Shown: positions 1 through 11,564, numbered from the stretch's first letter. The stretch is 64,000 bases of DNA from an uncultured Enterobacteriaceae bacterium (GCA_945271245.1 CALYPF010000001.1:1-64000), one strand, 5' to 3'. A program made the numbers and translations. Notes: a model not told the origin generated them from the sequence alone.

Positions 1-3000
1 CGAACAGCGTGTTGGCAGCGGCGATGTTGGCAGTATAAGCACCTGCTTCCGGGCGCGTATCCGGCACCGGCTGCGGTTTAGGACCCGGTCCAGGATCGGG
101 AACCGGAGTAGGATCGGATTTTCCGCTGACCAGGTACCAGTTGCCTGCGTTGCTGCCCGTACCGCGAATCAGGGTGTAATCATAGGCACCGGCTGCGATA
201 CGTCCGGCCTGAGTGAATTCACCGGCAGAGTCACCGCCGACGTGGATCAGCTCAATGCCGTTGAGGGTTTTTGCCCCTGAGCCGCCGGCGTTAGCGACGC
301 TTACCGCCGATGTCCCCGAAGTGGCGCCATCAATAATCATTCGGTCCGTCGCAGAATTATCGCCCCCGAGCGCCGTGTTGAAATAGATATGTCCGCCATT
401 GCCCTGATAATCCCCCGCTACGTGCAGTTGATTACCCACGCGGGAGCTGCCCGGGTGGCCTATCACCAGCGCGTTACTATTAACCAGATTACCGCCGACG
501 GTAAATACCGCAGGCTGTTCGGCTGCGGCCAGCAACCGGGCCTTCATAGCGGCGGATTGTCCCACGGTTAACGTACCGCGGTTATTTACATCACCGGCCG
601 TACCGCCAAAGCCGCCAAAAACGGCGCCTTCAGACACCTCAACCCGGGAAGAGGCCAGCGTGGTTTCCGCACTCGCGCTGCCGAGCATCAGTGCGCCCTG
701 CTGTACATCTGTGACGCCGGTAAACTGCGCCGCATTTTGCAGGAGAGTGACCGTTCCTCCCCCCGTTTTCTGAACGTCGCCCGCGCCGGTAATGTGGTTA
801 TTAAGCTGCCAGGTATCCGCCGCAGCGAGCGTTAACAGGCCCGCATCGGAAAGAGAAGACGCGCCTAACGCCGCCTGAGAAGCCGCCGTTAAATGGCTGC
901 CTTTTTCAATGGCAAACTGACCGCTAAAGCCGGAGTTTTGTCCGGTAAGCGCCACATCACTGGCCTGCTGTACACTCACTAAACCATTGCCACTCAGATT
1001 ATTGGCTATTTGCCCTTTTGCGCTCGTTACTGTCAATGTGCCAGCATTGGCTATCGCGCCATTACCCAGGCCGGCACCGCTGTTGATTACCGCCTGCGCG
1101 CCGGATGCTATACGGGTTGTTGCCGTTAATTCCGCGTTTGCGCCGGTGAGCCTCAATACGCCACCGGCGATGTTCAGCTCACCGGCGCCGCGCAGAAAAC
1201 CGTCAACCGTTCCGCCGTGCGAGAGCGTTAACTCGCCGCCATTGATATCAGTCACCGCTGCTGCTGCGGTATTCAGCGCACCCACCGTTTGACGATGACC
1301 GTTCATATCCACGCGCGTCTCGCCCGCCTGGCGCAATTCGCTGCTGTTCCCCAGCACGTTATCATTCGCCAGACGCAGCGCCCCACTGCGCACATCGGTA
1401 ACACCCGTGTAGTCATTATCAAGATTGGACAAAGAAACCGTGCTTCCTTTTTCTGTCGCAATGGCCAAATCGCCGCTTCCCGTTACCCGGGCGCTGAGGT
1501 CGGCGCCGGCTCCGCTTTGGCCGCTCGCGTTCAGCGCCAGCGCATTTGCGCCCTGTGTCAATAAATCCAGCGTTTTTAAGCCGTAATTGATATACAGTCC
1601 ATCGCTGCGTTCACCGCCGGTCAGCCGATAATCATACGTCGCCTGCGCCGCCGTTATACCACCCTGCTCGACGCTTGCGCTAACCGCGCTGGTAATCACC
1701 TTGCCTTGTTGATCGATAAGCGTCAGGTTGCCAGCGCTGCCCTGCGCCTGGCCATTTACTCCCGCCAGTTTCAGGCCTGTCTGCATATCGTCCTGTGCCA
1801 GAAGGTTAAGCGCGTTATTCGGCAGCACTGGCGCGTTTAAAACCGGGTTAATTTGCACTTGTACGGTGCCTTTACCGGCAATATCCAGCGTTTTTTCCGC
1901 CTGTATGAAAGAGTCCGCCGTCGCCTGCCCCAGCGTCTTGGTTTCAAATTTTATTGTGCCACCATCAAACGCCAGCCCACCAATGCGCTGCGCGCCTTTA
2001 GCAACCGTCGTGATGTTTCCAGCACCGGTTTTCAGCGTTGCAGCAGCTAAAGCCCGCGTATTGTCTGCGGACAGCAGGAAACGGCTATTCGTTAGCGCCA
2101 CTGTGCCGGCAAAACCATCCCCGGCGTTATTGGCGGTGAAATTAAACGCATTATTCTCACTGCCCAGATCTGCGCTCAACACCCCGGTACCTGAGAGATG
2201 ACTGGCAAAATTGTGTTCGCTATTCGCCCGAACAGCTAGCTGGCTGTGGGCATCAATGCGATACCCCGTTCCCGCCACATCATTTTTCTCATCCCCCAGC
2301 GCCAGGCCGACATTATCCAGCGTCAGGGTTGAGCTATTGGTTAACTGAATATGTTCAAAACCGTTCAGCGCCGCGGCGTCATGCAGTATGTATTTTGCGT
2401 TATCAAACAATAAGGTATCATCGCCATGCCCGGCATTGAGTGACGTAAATAGCGCGCTATCTTTTTCATCGATATTCTGTAAACGATAAAGATCGTTGCC
2501 CGCAAGGGTAAAGATATCCGTCGCCTGGCTTTCACGCTGCAGCGTGATCCGATTATTCCCCGCTTCCAGGTTAACCTTGCCGCGTATGACACCGCCCGCC
2601 TCGTTAGTGAAATCTATGCCACCAGCGTTTGCATCTGCCTGAATCGCTACCTGCTGCGCATCACGGGCAAGGATTGCCCCGCTGTTGGTCAGCGTCTTCA
2701 GCGAAGCGGCGTGCTGGAGATCGACCACGGCACTGCGCATGGATGTGGACGTTAAGATTCCACTTTGGATGACGCTGGCCGTGCCACCCTGCACCTCCAG
2801 CGCGGCGGCGCCGTCATCATGTTTAACATTGACGCTAACGCCGTTTTTTACCGCACCCTGAGTATGCGTCACCACCCCTTTACCCTGCGCAGAATTTACG
2901 TTAACCACCAGCGCCTGTGAGGCAGATAAATCAAAGTCGCCGTTGGTTTCCGCGCCGTTAGCGCGCTGAAACAAAATACCGGTACCGCTGCCATCTACAT

Positions 3001-6000
3001 TGATGGTTCCACTGTTTTGCGCAGCAAGCGTTGCGCCAGTGCGCACGCCGGCACCGCCGCCCACGTTAATCGTGGTGTCCGTTAATTGAATGCCTGAAAT
3101 TTCGGCGGTATTTTCAATCGCGTTTCCGCTACCGTTCGCCGCCATGGTAATAGTTGCATTGCTGATATTTAATGCTTTAGCGCCTGCCGCAAGCTGAATG
3201 CCATGCGCCGAGCCCTGCGCCGTGGTGGTGCCTGCACCGCCAAGCGTCAGTGATGCACCATTTCCCACTCGATATGCCGCCGTGCCATCCGTCGCAGTTA
3301 CCGTTCCCGTATTGGTTACGGCAGAACCAGCACCCTGAATATCTACCGCAACGCCGTTCGCCACGATAGTTTTCTGATTTTCCAGCGTACCACCATCGAC
3401 CAACACGCCCGTGCTGCCAGCCTGGGTAAAATTAATTTCTCCGCGATGGATTAGCGTGCCTCCGGCCAGCACTTTATAACCCAGCGCATTGCGAGCTGTA
3501 TTCGCCGTCGTTAATGTTGCCTCGCTCAGCAAACCAGACTCGCCTTTTTTCCCGGTGTCTTCAGTGCCATCTGCTTTAAAGTAGCGGCCATCGACGATAC
3601 CTGCGGTGGCGCCGTTCCCGGAAATATCGATTTGCGTTGCCGCATCAATGGTGCCGGTAGCGCCGCCCTCCACGCGAACGCCGGTCGCTCCTGAGCCAGC
3701 CACATTCAATGTTAGCGCCCCGGTGTGCATCGAACTGCCGGTGCCGGTGGTACGAATAAGCGTTGAATCAGTGCCGGACGCTTTTAGTGAAGCGCTCTTC
3801 AACAGAGAGGCATTAAACGTCGCACCGCCGTCGATGCGATACAGTGTGGAATTCGCCGTTGCGACATCCTGGCTACCGGTGGCACCATTGTTGACGATAG
3901 AGTCCTGCCCGAAGATGAAATACCCGGTTTGTTTTTGCCCTTCGACAAAATTAACCGCCCCCGTATCCAGGATATCAACCTGACCCTTGTTTTTTACATA
4001 TACGCCAATCGCGCCATCGCCTTTCAGATTAATACCACCGGAAACGATAGCCCTGGCGGATTGCCCTGAAGCACGGATACCGTAATTCGCATAACCGCTT
4101 TGCGGATCGAGGCCGCCGTTAACATCAATCGTTCCGGCGTGGGTGATGTTGCCACCCTCTTCCACAACGATAGCCGTTGCATTTAGGCCATTCAGTTCAA
4201 TAGTGCCATAATTAACCACTTTGCTTGCCTGAGTGCCACTACGAGCCACAATGCCAATATTTTCCGCCACTTCTTTACCCGGAATGTTGCCATTGATACG
4301 AATGAGCCCGCGCTGGTTAAGCGACGCATTACCACCTATATCTATCGCCACCGCATTTTGCGTTTTACTGCCAATAACAATCGAGGAGTCATCAAATCCG
4401 TTATAGGTAGCGCTGCCGTAGATATGCACGCCGATGGAAGGCTGTTTGATATCGAGATCGGCAACCGCTTCATCGGGCGTTCTTTGCGCAGCGCGACCAA
4501 TATATACGGTGCCCCGATTATTCATCACGGTGCTGTGCTGTGCTTCGATGCCAATATTGCTGTAATCGCTAAAAATCTGTGCGGCTTCCTGGCTGGCGGC
4601 GATATTGATAACACCATCGTTATTTAATACCGCGTTGCCTTTCAGCCAAATGCCCAGGTTGCCCTGATAATTGCCGCGGGACGCAAGGTTAAGTACGCCG
4701 TCGCTGTGGTTGTTCACCACCGCGCTGCCGTCCGCCATTACGCCACTCTGGTGTCCCAACGCTACACCTTTCGCGCCATCCACGAAGAAGTCCACCATAT
4801 CGGGGTTGGTTCCCGCATCAATAACCCCGTGGTTTTCTACAACAGAATTATGATGCGCAGTAATAACATAGGCCTCATGGAAGGTATTCCCGGCGGTGCC
4901 CAGCGTCCCTTCATTTATCAGCGTGGCGCCGTTCTCCAGATTCACCAGGGTAGCGTCCGAATCCACCATCTGAATATTCGCGCCGGATTGAACGGTCACA
5001 GTCGCGGCATCGCCGTCGGCATGGATATAAGATACGGCGCGGCTGTTTACAAACGCGCGCGTAGCGTCATCATCAGCAATGCTATCCATGTTGGCGTAAA
5101 TTGGATGCATTAGGCTGCCACGGGCTTTATTCAGTTCATTGACGTACTCTTGTTCTGTGAGCCGCACTCCGCCCTGAGACTCGGGCGTCTGCAGCGCTTT
5201 TATAAGCGCATTGTTATACGCTTTAAAATCATCAAGCGTTTTGACGTTTTGTTTACCAATAACACTATTAAATTCGCCGACAAAATCGTCCACGCCCATC
5301 CAAGTCGTTGGGTTATTCACATTCTTAATATTACTTTCCGTATTACCAAGGCTAACAATAGTTTTAGAACGATAATTTAGAGCCGCCGCCTGGCTTGCTG
5401 AAGATAATACGTGAAATATGGATGCCTTATTCTGAGTCTGATCGCTGCTTTTCAGTATGGCATTTAATAAATTATCAGAAGACTTTGCCCAGCCGGCCCC
5501 CTGCTGACCTACATTAACGTCCAGTGAGCTTCCTGGACCAATCTCATAAAAGTTTTTATCAACGTACTGACCATTTTTCCCTACCGCGACGGATATTGTT
5601 GTTTTAAAATCTTTCGCTGGTTCGGATTGCATATCATTACTGTCATAGACCCGCATGCTTTCCGTATTTCCAGTGACGGGATCAATATAGTTAATTGAGC
5701 GGGTCTGAGAGCCAATGCGCACAATATTATAGTCAATCCACTTTGCGCTCTCTGCGGTAAGCAAGCCTTTATCCCGGGCCTCACCTAGTGCCATTTTTAC
5801 ATAGCCTAAACCACCACGCTGAATAGAAGTAAAACTGCCGGTAAGCAGGTTGTCGGTACCTGTCACTACCTGCTGAAAGTCGGATTCAGGCGAAAAAGTA
5901 TGGACCGTTATTTCCTCGGCAAAAGCCGCAGGCAGAGTAGCGCTGATGATAAAGGCCAGAGCGCTTACGGGAAATTTCCCCATTTCAGAAAAGGCAGTGA

Positions 6001-6115
6001 CACGATTCGTACGGGGTGATGAAGAAGATGTTTTACAAAAGCCGCGGGCTAACTCAGATACAACAACAAAGCGGGCAAGCTGTTTGTTCCAAATCACTTT
6101 AAAAATATTATTCAT
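1..6115 (-). CDS. Large autotransporter adhesin (type Va), 5' part; C-terminal barrel outside window
   Basis: An open frame of about 2,038 codons runs off the left edge. It starts at ATG 6115, with AGGA six bases upstream. The N-terminus (MNNIFKVIWN...) is the extended signal-peptide region typical of type V secretion, followed by a hydrophobic segment ending near AAFAEE. The passenger is Gly/Asn/Thr/Val-rich and repetitive, as in pertactin-like beta-helix adhesins. Near position 1 there is a Pro-rich linker, then the motif RPEAGAYTANIAAANTLF, which in this family opens the C-terminal outer-membrane beta-barrel domain. The barrel itself is therefore missing only because of the window edge. 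Expected role: surface-exposed adhesion or aggregation; the ligand is unknown. The LuxR-type gene lies 88 bases upstream on the same strand and may control it. Confidence 0.9.
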   Translation of the reverse strand, partial: MNNIFKVIWNKQLARFVVVSELARGFCKTSSSSPRTNRVTAFSEMGKFPVSALAFIISATLPAAFAEEITVHTFSPESDFQQVVTGTDNLLTGSFTSIQRGGLGYVKMALGEARDKGLLTAESAKWIDYNIVRIGSQTRSINYIDPVTGNTESMRVYDSNDMQSEPAKDFKTTISVAVGKNGQYVDKNFYEIGPGSSLDVNVGQQGAGWAKSSDNLLNAILKSSDQTQNKASIFHVLSSASQAAALNYRSKTIVSLGNTESNIKNVNNPTTWMGVDDFVGEFNSVIGKQNVKTLDDFKAYNNALIKALQTPESQGGVRLTEQEYVNELNKARGSLMHPIYANMDSIADDDATRAFVNSRAVSYIHADGDAATVTVQSGANIQMVDSDATLVNLENGATLINEGTLGTAGNTFHEAYVITAHHNSVVENHGVIDAGTNPDMVDFFVDGAKGVALGHQSGVMADGSAVVNNHSDGVLNLASRGNYQGNLGIWLKGNAVLNNDGVINIAASQEAAQIFSDYSNIGIEAQHSTVMNNRGTVYIGRAAQRTPDEAVADLDIKQPSIGVHIYGSATYNGFDDSSIVIGSKTQNAVAIDIGGNASLNQRGLIRINGNIPGKEVAENIGIVARSGTQASKVVNYGTIELNGLNATAIVVEEGGNITHAGTIDVNGGLDPQSGYANYGIRASGQSARAIVSGGINLKGDGAIGVYVKNKGQVDILDTGAVNFVEGQKQTGYFIFGQDSIVNNGATGSQDVATANSTLYRIDGGATFNASLLKSASLKASGTDSTLIRTTGTGSSMHTGALTLNVAGSGATGVRVEGGATGTIDAATQIDISGNGATAGIVDGRYFKADGTEDTGKKGESGLLSEATLTTANTARNALGYKVLAGGTLIHRGEINFTQAGSTGVLVDGGTLENQKTIVANGVAVDIQGAGSAVTNTGTVTATDGTAAYRVGNGASLTLGGAGTTTAQGSAHGIQLAAGAKALNISNATITMAANGSGNAIENTAEISGIQLTDTTINVGGGAGVRTGATLAAQNSGTINVDGSGTGILFQRANGAETNGDFDLSASQALVVNVNSAQGKGVVTHTQGAVKNGVSVNVKHDDGAAALEVQGGTASVIQSGILTSTSMRSAVVDLQHAASLKTLTNSGAILARDAQQVAIQADANAGGIDFTNEAGGVIRGKVNLEAGNNRITLQRESQATDIFTLAGNDLYRLQNIDEKDSALFTSLNAGHGDDTLLFDNAKYILHDAAALNGFEHIQLTNSSTLTLDNVGLALGDEKNDVAGTGYRIDAHSQLAVRANSEHNFASHLSGTGVLSADLGSENNAFNFTANNAGDGFAGTVALTNSRFLLSADNTRALAAATLKTGAGNITTVAKGAQRIGGLAFDGGTIKFETKTLGQATADSFIQAEKTLDIAGKGTVQVQINPVLNAPVLPNNALNLLAQDDMQTGLKLAGVNGQAQGSAGNLTLIDQQGKVITSAVSASVEQGGITAAQATYDYRLTGGERSDGLYINYGLKTLDLLTQGANALALNASGQSGAGADLSARVTGSGDLAIATEKGSTVSLSNLDNDYTGVTDVRSGALRLANDNVLGNSSELRQAGETRVDMNGHRQTVGALNTAAAAVTDINGGELTLSHGGTVDGFLRGAGELNIAGGVLRLTGANAELTATTRIASGAQAVINSGAGLGNGAIANAGTLTVTSAKGQIANNLSGNGLVSVQQASDVALTGQNSGFSGQFAIEKGSHLTAASQAALGASSLSDAGLLTLAAADTWQLNNHITGAGDVQKTGGGTVTLLQNAAQFTGVTDVQQGALMLGSASAETTLASSRVEVSEGAVFGGFGGTAGDVNNRGTLTVGQSAAMKARLLAAAEQPAVFTVGGNLVNSNALVIGHPGSSRVGNQLHVAGDYQGNGGHIYFNTALGGDNSATDRMIIDGATSGTSAVSVANAGGSGAKTLNGIELIHVGGDSAGEFTQAGRIAAGAYDYTLIRGTGSNAGNWYLVSGKSDPTPVPDPGPGPKPQPVPDTRPEAGAYTANIAAANTLF

Positions 6116-6203
6116 AATACATCCTGTATTTTATATTCAGCTACGGATGCCGTTATCCCTGATAAAGGTATCCAATATGAAATATTCGCCAGCGTTTAAA
6201 ACA

Positions 6204-6797
6204 TTAGCGACCTGTAAAACTAAATTCGCCATCCAAACCCAAAGCCCATGCTTTAACCACCAATTCAGGAAGGCTCACAACATTTAATTCACTCATGGCA
6301 ATACGCTTATGTAAACTCACTGTTTTGATATCAATATTGCGAACATGAGAAATTCTTTTAGGCGGCATTCCGGACAACAATAACGCCAGCGTACGGGTAA
6401 TTGTCTCAGGGATTTTTTCTTGTTTTGAATTTGTAGCAGAAAAACCCAATTCCTTACGCTCAACAAAGAAGGAAAACAATAACGCATTAACCAATTTGAC
6501 TGTCGCATAAATTGGTACAAATATAATTTCACCTAATGAGCGCAAGTTGGACAAAATGCGCATATGTGACTCAAGACAAAAGATGATGCTTTTTTTGTTC
6601 TTATCGGCTTTCTGAACAAAGAAACACACGTCCAGCAGCCTGGGCAAAACCCAAAAATCGGGGAGAGAGGAATTGTCGTTTTTTAAGGGAGTAAATACGG
6701 CAAAAAAGTCAGTCAGTAGTTCCTGAACACCGCATATATAGAACCTATCTTGTCCATATATATTTACTACCGTATCGTGACAAACAATACTTGCCAT
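6204..6797 (-). CDS. LuxR/FixJ-type (GerE HTH) transcriptional regulator
   Basis: A 197-residue protein whose C-terminal 65 residues match a LuxR-type helix-turn-helix (a TRTLALLLSGMPPKRIS segment, then DIKTVSLHKRIAMSELNV). The N-terminal part has no recognisable phospho-acceptor motif, so a response-regulator receiver is not supported. I chose ATG 6797 because GGAGG lies five bases upstream; the ATG at 6809 is four codons further out and its own codon starts inside that Shine-Dalgarno sequence. The gene reads in the same direction as the autotransporter and ends 88 bases before it, so it is probably a local activator or repressor of that adhesin. Similar regulator-adhesin pairs are common in enterobacteria. 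Its target is not shown by the sequence. Confidence 0.75.
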   Translation of the reverse strand: MASIVCHDTVVNIYGQDRFYICGVQELLTDFFAVFTPLKNDNSSLPDFWVLPRLLDVCFFVQKADKNKKSIIFCLESHMRILSNLRSLGEIIFVPIYATVKLVNALLFSFFVERKELGFSATNSKQEKIPETITRTLALLLSGMPPKRISHVRNIDIKTVSLHKRIAMSELNVVSLPELVVKAWALGLDGEFSFTGR

Positions 6798-6809
6798 CTT
6801 CGCCTCCAT

Positions 6810-7523
6810 GCGCTGCTAATATAAATGTTTCTTAGCAGTCATCACATTTAACTCTTCGACAACAAGTATCCTAATGTTGTCATTCAAATACAGAATAACC
6901 GCTGTATTTTTTACAGAGCAAGATAAATTCCAGCGGGTGTGGATAATTCTTAGTTCATTTTCCTAGGCAATAATCTTAGCAAGATCATTTAAAAAATAAA
7001 CACGATTTGAACAATAAATAGTAGTTTTATTGATAGGTATAAGCTATCGTGTTTATGAATTTATTCGAAAAAACCAATGAAGCATACCGAGAGTAATTTA
7101 TATAATTATCAATAAATTATATTATCCACCTCTCATCTGCGGCTATAATTTCGACAGGCAAACAAACGAAATGCGTGGAGCTGAATGCAAAACCAAGTGA
7201 AAAACTGATTACGGACAAATCCATCAGAAAATGTTTACATCTCCAGACAGTGAATATCATGTTAAGTAAAAAACACTTTTCTTTAAATCATCACAACAAA
7301 ACAAGGTGCTATTTCCCTCATATATAAATAAAGTGTTGTAATGTACTAAATGCGAAAGTAAATCATTAATTACTGCAGCATTTTAAATATCCGTAAAAGA
7401 AAGAGTTTTTCTGTAAAAATGATACGCTATTCTCAATAAATGCGAAAAATTGTCATGTATGGCGCTTTACCCGCAATAAATGAGGCTACTTGTGTATTTA
7501 AATCCCAATAACAATAATAACTA
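6810..7523. other. AT-rich intergenic region between the LuxR-type gene and fdhD
   Basis: About 700 bases with no credible gene on either strand and clearly lower GC than fdhD. It must hold the promoter of the LuxR-type gene at its left end. The only structure I see is the inverted repeat at 6886-6909. The composition is what H-NS-silenced acquired DNA often looks like, but that is inference. Confidence 0.5.
6886..6909. promoter_or_regulatory. Inverted repeat upstream of the LuxR-type gene
   Basis: AAATACAG (6886-6893) and CTGTATTT (6902-6909) form a perfect 8-bp inverted repeat with an 8-base spacer, about 90-110 bases upstream of the regulator's start. It could be an operator for autoregulation. 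It is followed on the plus strand by more T, but no plus-strand gene ends here, so a terminator is less likely. Confidence 0.35.
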
Positions 7524-8348
7524 TCAGTACAGCCGCTGAGGGTGAGTATATACAATTGCCCGCCCCGGCCGACTAAAACCGACTAGCGTCAGGTTATAGC
7601 GCTGTGCCATGTCCACGGCCATGGCCGTTGCCGCAGAAACGGCAAATAGAATTTCAACGCCACACATGGCCGCTTTCTGTACCATCTCATAGCTCGCCCG
7701 GCTAGAAACCAGCGCGGCACCATGTCGCCATGATTCGCGGCAGCGGCGCCCTAAAAGTTTATCCAGCGCGACGTGCCGACCAACGTCTTCATGTCCCCCC
7801 AGAACATCACCCTGCGGCGAGACCCAGACGGCAGCATGCGTACAGCCAGTCAGCCGCCCAACCGGTTGAAAACGCTTAAGCTGAGTCAGACTGTTATCGA
7901 GCATTGCTAATTCAAAACGCTGAGTAAATGCCAGCGGCGTAACCGCTCTTCCTATATCGCTAAGCTGCTCAACGCCGCACACGCCACAGCCAGTACGGCC
8001 GGCTAACTGACGACGTCGCTCTTTTAACCCCATAAAACGGCGGCTGGAAAGTTCAATTTGCACTTCAAAACCGTTGCAACGCTGAATGACATCCATGCCG
8101 TAAATATCGCTCGGAGCGTCGATAATACCTTCCGATAATGAGAAACCAAGCGCGAAAAGCTCCAAATCTTTCGGCGTCGTCATCATCACCACATGAGAAA
8201 TGCCGTTATATACCAGCGCAACCGGCGCTTCTTCAGCTAACCAGTCTTCTCCTTCATGCAGAAAATCCGCGCGCGACCATATGGTGGCAGAACGATAACA
8301 TGTGAAATCCATCACATCTTCCGCCTTATTATTGAGCGTTTTATTCAC
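7524..8348 (-). CDS. fdhD: FdhD, sulfur-carrier protein for formate dehydrogenase maturation
   Basis: A 274-residue FdhD, close to the 277 residues of the E. coli protein. It passes sulfur from IscS to the bis-MGD molybdenum cofactor, which formate dehydrogenases need for activity. The catalytic CxxC lies at C121-C124 (GCGVCG), in a strongly conserved context ([13 protein letters not shown] just before it). The THPQR ending is also typical. The start is not certain: the listed start is GTG at 8348, and an in-frame ATG lies at residue 13 (MDFTCYR). The gene is divergent from fdoG, with 156 bases between them, the usual arrangement in enterobacteria. Confidence 0.95.
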   Translation of the reverse strand: MNKTLNNKAEDVMDFTCYRSATIWSRADFLHEGEDWLAEEAPVALVYNGISHVVMMTTPKDLELFALGFSLSEGIIDAPSDIYGMDVIQRCNGFEVQIELSSRRFMGLKERRRQLAGRTGCGVCGVEQLSDIGRAVTPLAFTQRFELAMLDNSLTQLKRFQPVGRLTGCTHAAVWVSPQGDVLGGHEDVGRHVALDKLLGRRCRESWRHGAALVSSRASYEMVQKAAMCGVEILFAVSAATAMAVDMAQRYNLTLVGFSRPGRAIVYTHPQRLY

Positions 8349-8504
8349 TTTGCTTTAACCGTATTAGAACAACATTCACTGCATTATGATATTCTGTAAC
8401 CATTACCCCTCATCTAAAGGGGGGAATAGGTCAATATTGAACCTTTGTGGCGCAGACCGCAAAAAAACTACACATGTGACAATGTCGAGAACAAGGAGCA
8501 CACC

Positions 8505-11500
8505 ATGCAGGTCAGCAGAAGGCAGTTCTTTAAGATCTGCGCTGGCGGTATGGCGGGCACAACGGCCGCCGCGCTGGGCTTTGCGCCCGCAATTGCGCTG
8601 GCGGAAACGCGGCAATATAAATTATTGCGCACCCGTGAAACCCGCCAGACATGTACATACTGTTCCGTTGGCTGCGGGCTGTTAATGTACAGCCAGGGCG
8701 ACGGCGCAAAAAATGCAAAAGCATCCATTTTTCATATCGAAGGCGATCCGGATCATCCCGTAAATCGCGGTGCATTGTGCCCGAAAGGGGCGGGTCTGGT
8801 GGACTTTATACATAGCGAAAGCCGCCTGAAATACCCTGAATATCGCGCCCCCGGCTCCGATAAATGGCAGCAAATAAGCTGGGATGATGCCTTTGAGCGA
8901 ATCGCGGCCCTCATGAAAAAGGATCGCGATGCGAATTTCATCGCTCAAAACACCAAGGGCACAACGGTAAACCGCTGGCTCTCTACCGGCATGCTATGCG
9001 CATCTGCTTCCAGCAACGAAACCGGCTATTTAACGCAAAAATTTACGCGCGCGCTCGGCATGCTCGCGGTGGATAACCAGGCACGCGTTTGACACGGACC
9101 TACGGTAGCAAGTCTTGCTCCAACGTTCGGTCGCGGCGCGATGACCAACCACTGGGTTGACATTAAGAACGCCAATCTTGTTGTCGTCATGGGCGGAAAC
9201 GCGGCTGAAGCACATCCGGTGGGATTCCGTTGGGCAATGGAGGCCAAAATCCATAACGGTGCGAAGCTCATTGTTATCGATCCAAGGTTTACCCGAACGG
9301 CATCTGTTGCCGATTTTTACACGCCTATTCGCTCAGGCACCGATATCGCCTTCCTGTCGGGCGTATTGTTGTATCTCATTAATAACAACAAAGTTAACCG
9401 CGAATACGTTGAGGCTTACACTAACGCCAGCCTGATTGTGCGGGAAGATTACGGTTTTGATGACGGCCTGTTTACCGGCTACGATGCCGAAAAACGCCAA
9501 TATGACAAAACAAGCTGGCATTATGAGCTGGACGAAAACGGGTTTGCCAAACGCGACGTCACGCTCAAAAACCCACGCTGCGTATGGAATTTACTTAAAG
9601 CTCACGTCGCGCGCTATACCCCAGAAATGGTAGAGACTATCTGCGGCACGCCGAAAGCCGACTTCCTGAAGGTCTGTGAATATATTGCGGAAACCAGCGC
9701 GAAGGACAGAACTGCCTCTTTCCTTTATGCGCTCGGCTGGACCCAGCACTCAATCGGTGCACAAAATATTCGCACGATGGCAATGGTGCAGCTCCTGCTC
9801 GGCAATATGGGCATGGCAGGCGGTGGGGTTAACGCGCTGCGCGGTCACTCCAATATCCAGGGTCTGACAGATATTGGCCTGTTATCAACCAGCCTGCCGG
9901 GATATATGTCGCTGCCAAGCGAAAATCAAACGGATCTCGCCACTTATCTTGCAGCCAATACCCCGCAACCGCTGCTCAAAGGGCAGGTCAATTACTGGGG
10001 CAATTATCCAAAATTCTTTGTCTCTATGATGAAGGCGTTCTTTGGTGATAAAGCCACTAAGGATAACGCGTGGGGATTTGACTGGTTGCCGAAATGGGAC
10101 AAAAGCTACGATGTCCTGCAATATTTCGAGATGATGCACCAGGGCAAGGTCAATGGTTATATTTGCCAGGGCTTCAATCCAGTCGCTTCTTTCCCTGACA
10201 AAAATAAAGTGGTCGCATCGCTCAGTAAGCTGAAGTTCCTGGTGACAATTGATCCACTAACCACCGAAACATCTACCTTCTGGCAGAATCACGGTGAATC
10301 CAATGACGTGGACCCGGCGTCGATTCAAACCGAAGTATTCCGGCTACCCTCTACCTGTTTCGCGGAAGAAAACGGTTCTATCGTTAACTCCGGACGCTGG
10401 CTTCAGTGGCACTGGAAAGGTGCCGACGCTCCAGGCATCGCCCTGAATGACGGCGAAATTCTGGCCGGAATATTCATGCGCCTGCGCGATATGTATCAGC
10501 GTGACGGCGGTGCTACCCCAGAGCCAGTGCTCAATATGACCTGGAATTATCGCACGCCGCAAGCGCCTGCATCAGAAGAGGTCGCTCAGGAAAGCAACGG
10601 GAAAGCACTGGCAGACATCCTCGATGACAAAGGCAATACGCTGGCGAAAAAAGGCGAGCAGCTTTCCACCTTTGCGCATTTGCGCGACGATGGCACTACC
10701 GCCAGCGGCTGCTGGATCTTCGCCGGTAGCTGGACACCGGAAGGCAATCAAATGGCGCGGCGCGACAACGCAGATCCATCCGGCCTTGGCAACACGCTCG
10801 GCTGGTCCTGGGCCTGGCCGCTCAATCGCCGCATTCTATATAACCGCGCCTCGGCGGACCCCCAGGGAAAACCGTGGGATCCCAAACGCAAACTGTTGGA
10901 ATGGACCGGCGACAAATGGAGCGGCATCGATATTCCGGATTACAGCACCGCCGCGCCGGACAGCGACGTCGGGCCGTTTATTATGCAGCCGGAAGGTATG
11001 GGGCGTTTATTCGCTATCGACAAAATGGCAGAAGGCCCATTCCCGGAACACTATGAGCCGTTTGAAACGCCTCTGGGTACCAATCCATTGCATCCGAACG
11101 TCATTTCTAACCCGGCAGCTCGCGTGTTCCAACACGATCTCGACGCAATGGGGAAAGCCGATAAATTCCCTTATGTGGGTACCACGTACCGCTTAACCGA
11201 GCATTTCCATTTCTGGACCAAACACGCTCTGCTGAACGCTATCGCACAGCCGGAACAGTTTGTGGAGATTGGCGAAACGCTGGCGGGCAAGCTGGGCATC
11301 GCGCAGGGAGATACGGTCAAAGTCTCCTCAAATCGCGGCTACATTAAAGCGAAAGCGGTAGTTACCAAGCGTATTCGTACGCTGAAGGTGCACGATCGAG
11401 AGGTAGATACCATCGGTATTCCGATTCACTGGGGATATGAAGGCGTCGCGAAAAAAGGCTTTATAGCTAACACGCTTACGCCGTTTGTCGGTGATGCCAA

Positions 11501-11552
11501 TACACAAACGCCTGAATTTAAAGCATTCCTGGTGAATGTAGAAAAGGTGTAA
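8505..11552 (+). CDS. fdoG: FdoG, formate dehydrogenase-O major subunit (selenoprotein, in-frame UGA)
   Basis: A 1,015-residue selenocysteine protein. The frame runs from ATG 8505 through a TGA at 9090-9092 (codon 196) to the stop at 11550-11552, matching the E. coli length of 1,016. An annotation that treats TGA as a stop would split it in two. The N-terminus has a twin-arginine export motif (SRRQFFK) followed by a hydrophobic stretch and ALA cleavage region. C50, C53, C57 and C92 bind a [4Fe-4S] cluster. Codon 196 is Sec, the molybdenum ligand (context ARV-U-HGPTVA). The protein oxidises formate in the periplasm and feeds electrons to FdoH and FdoI. GGAG lies upstream of the start. A TACCCCT heptamer at 8405-8411 resembles a NarL site, but this is only a sequence match. 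Confidence 0.97.
9090..9125 (+). promoter_or_regulatory. SECIS element directing selenocysteine insertion in fdoG
   Basis: Immediately 3' of the UGA codon, AGCA (9107-9110) pairs with TGCT (9116-9119) around an AGTCT apical loop. This matches the bacterial SECIS pattern seen in fdnG and fdhF of E. coli, where an AGGUCU-type loop is bound by SelB. The tRNA-Sec that would decode it (selC) lies in this same window. Confidence 0.85.
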
Positions 11553-11564
11553 CGGAGACGAACT

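Noticed and set aside
389..5380. Many short plus-strand frames across 389-5380
   Set aside because: All lie opposite one long minus-strand autotransporter frame, have no ribosome sites worth noting, and show codon patterns of an antisense shadow.
9090..9092. TGA inside fdoG as a nonsense mutation or two separate genes
   Set aside because: Position 196, flanking residues and the SECIS hairpin match a selenocysteine codon.
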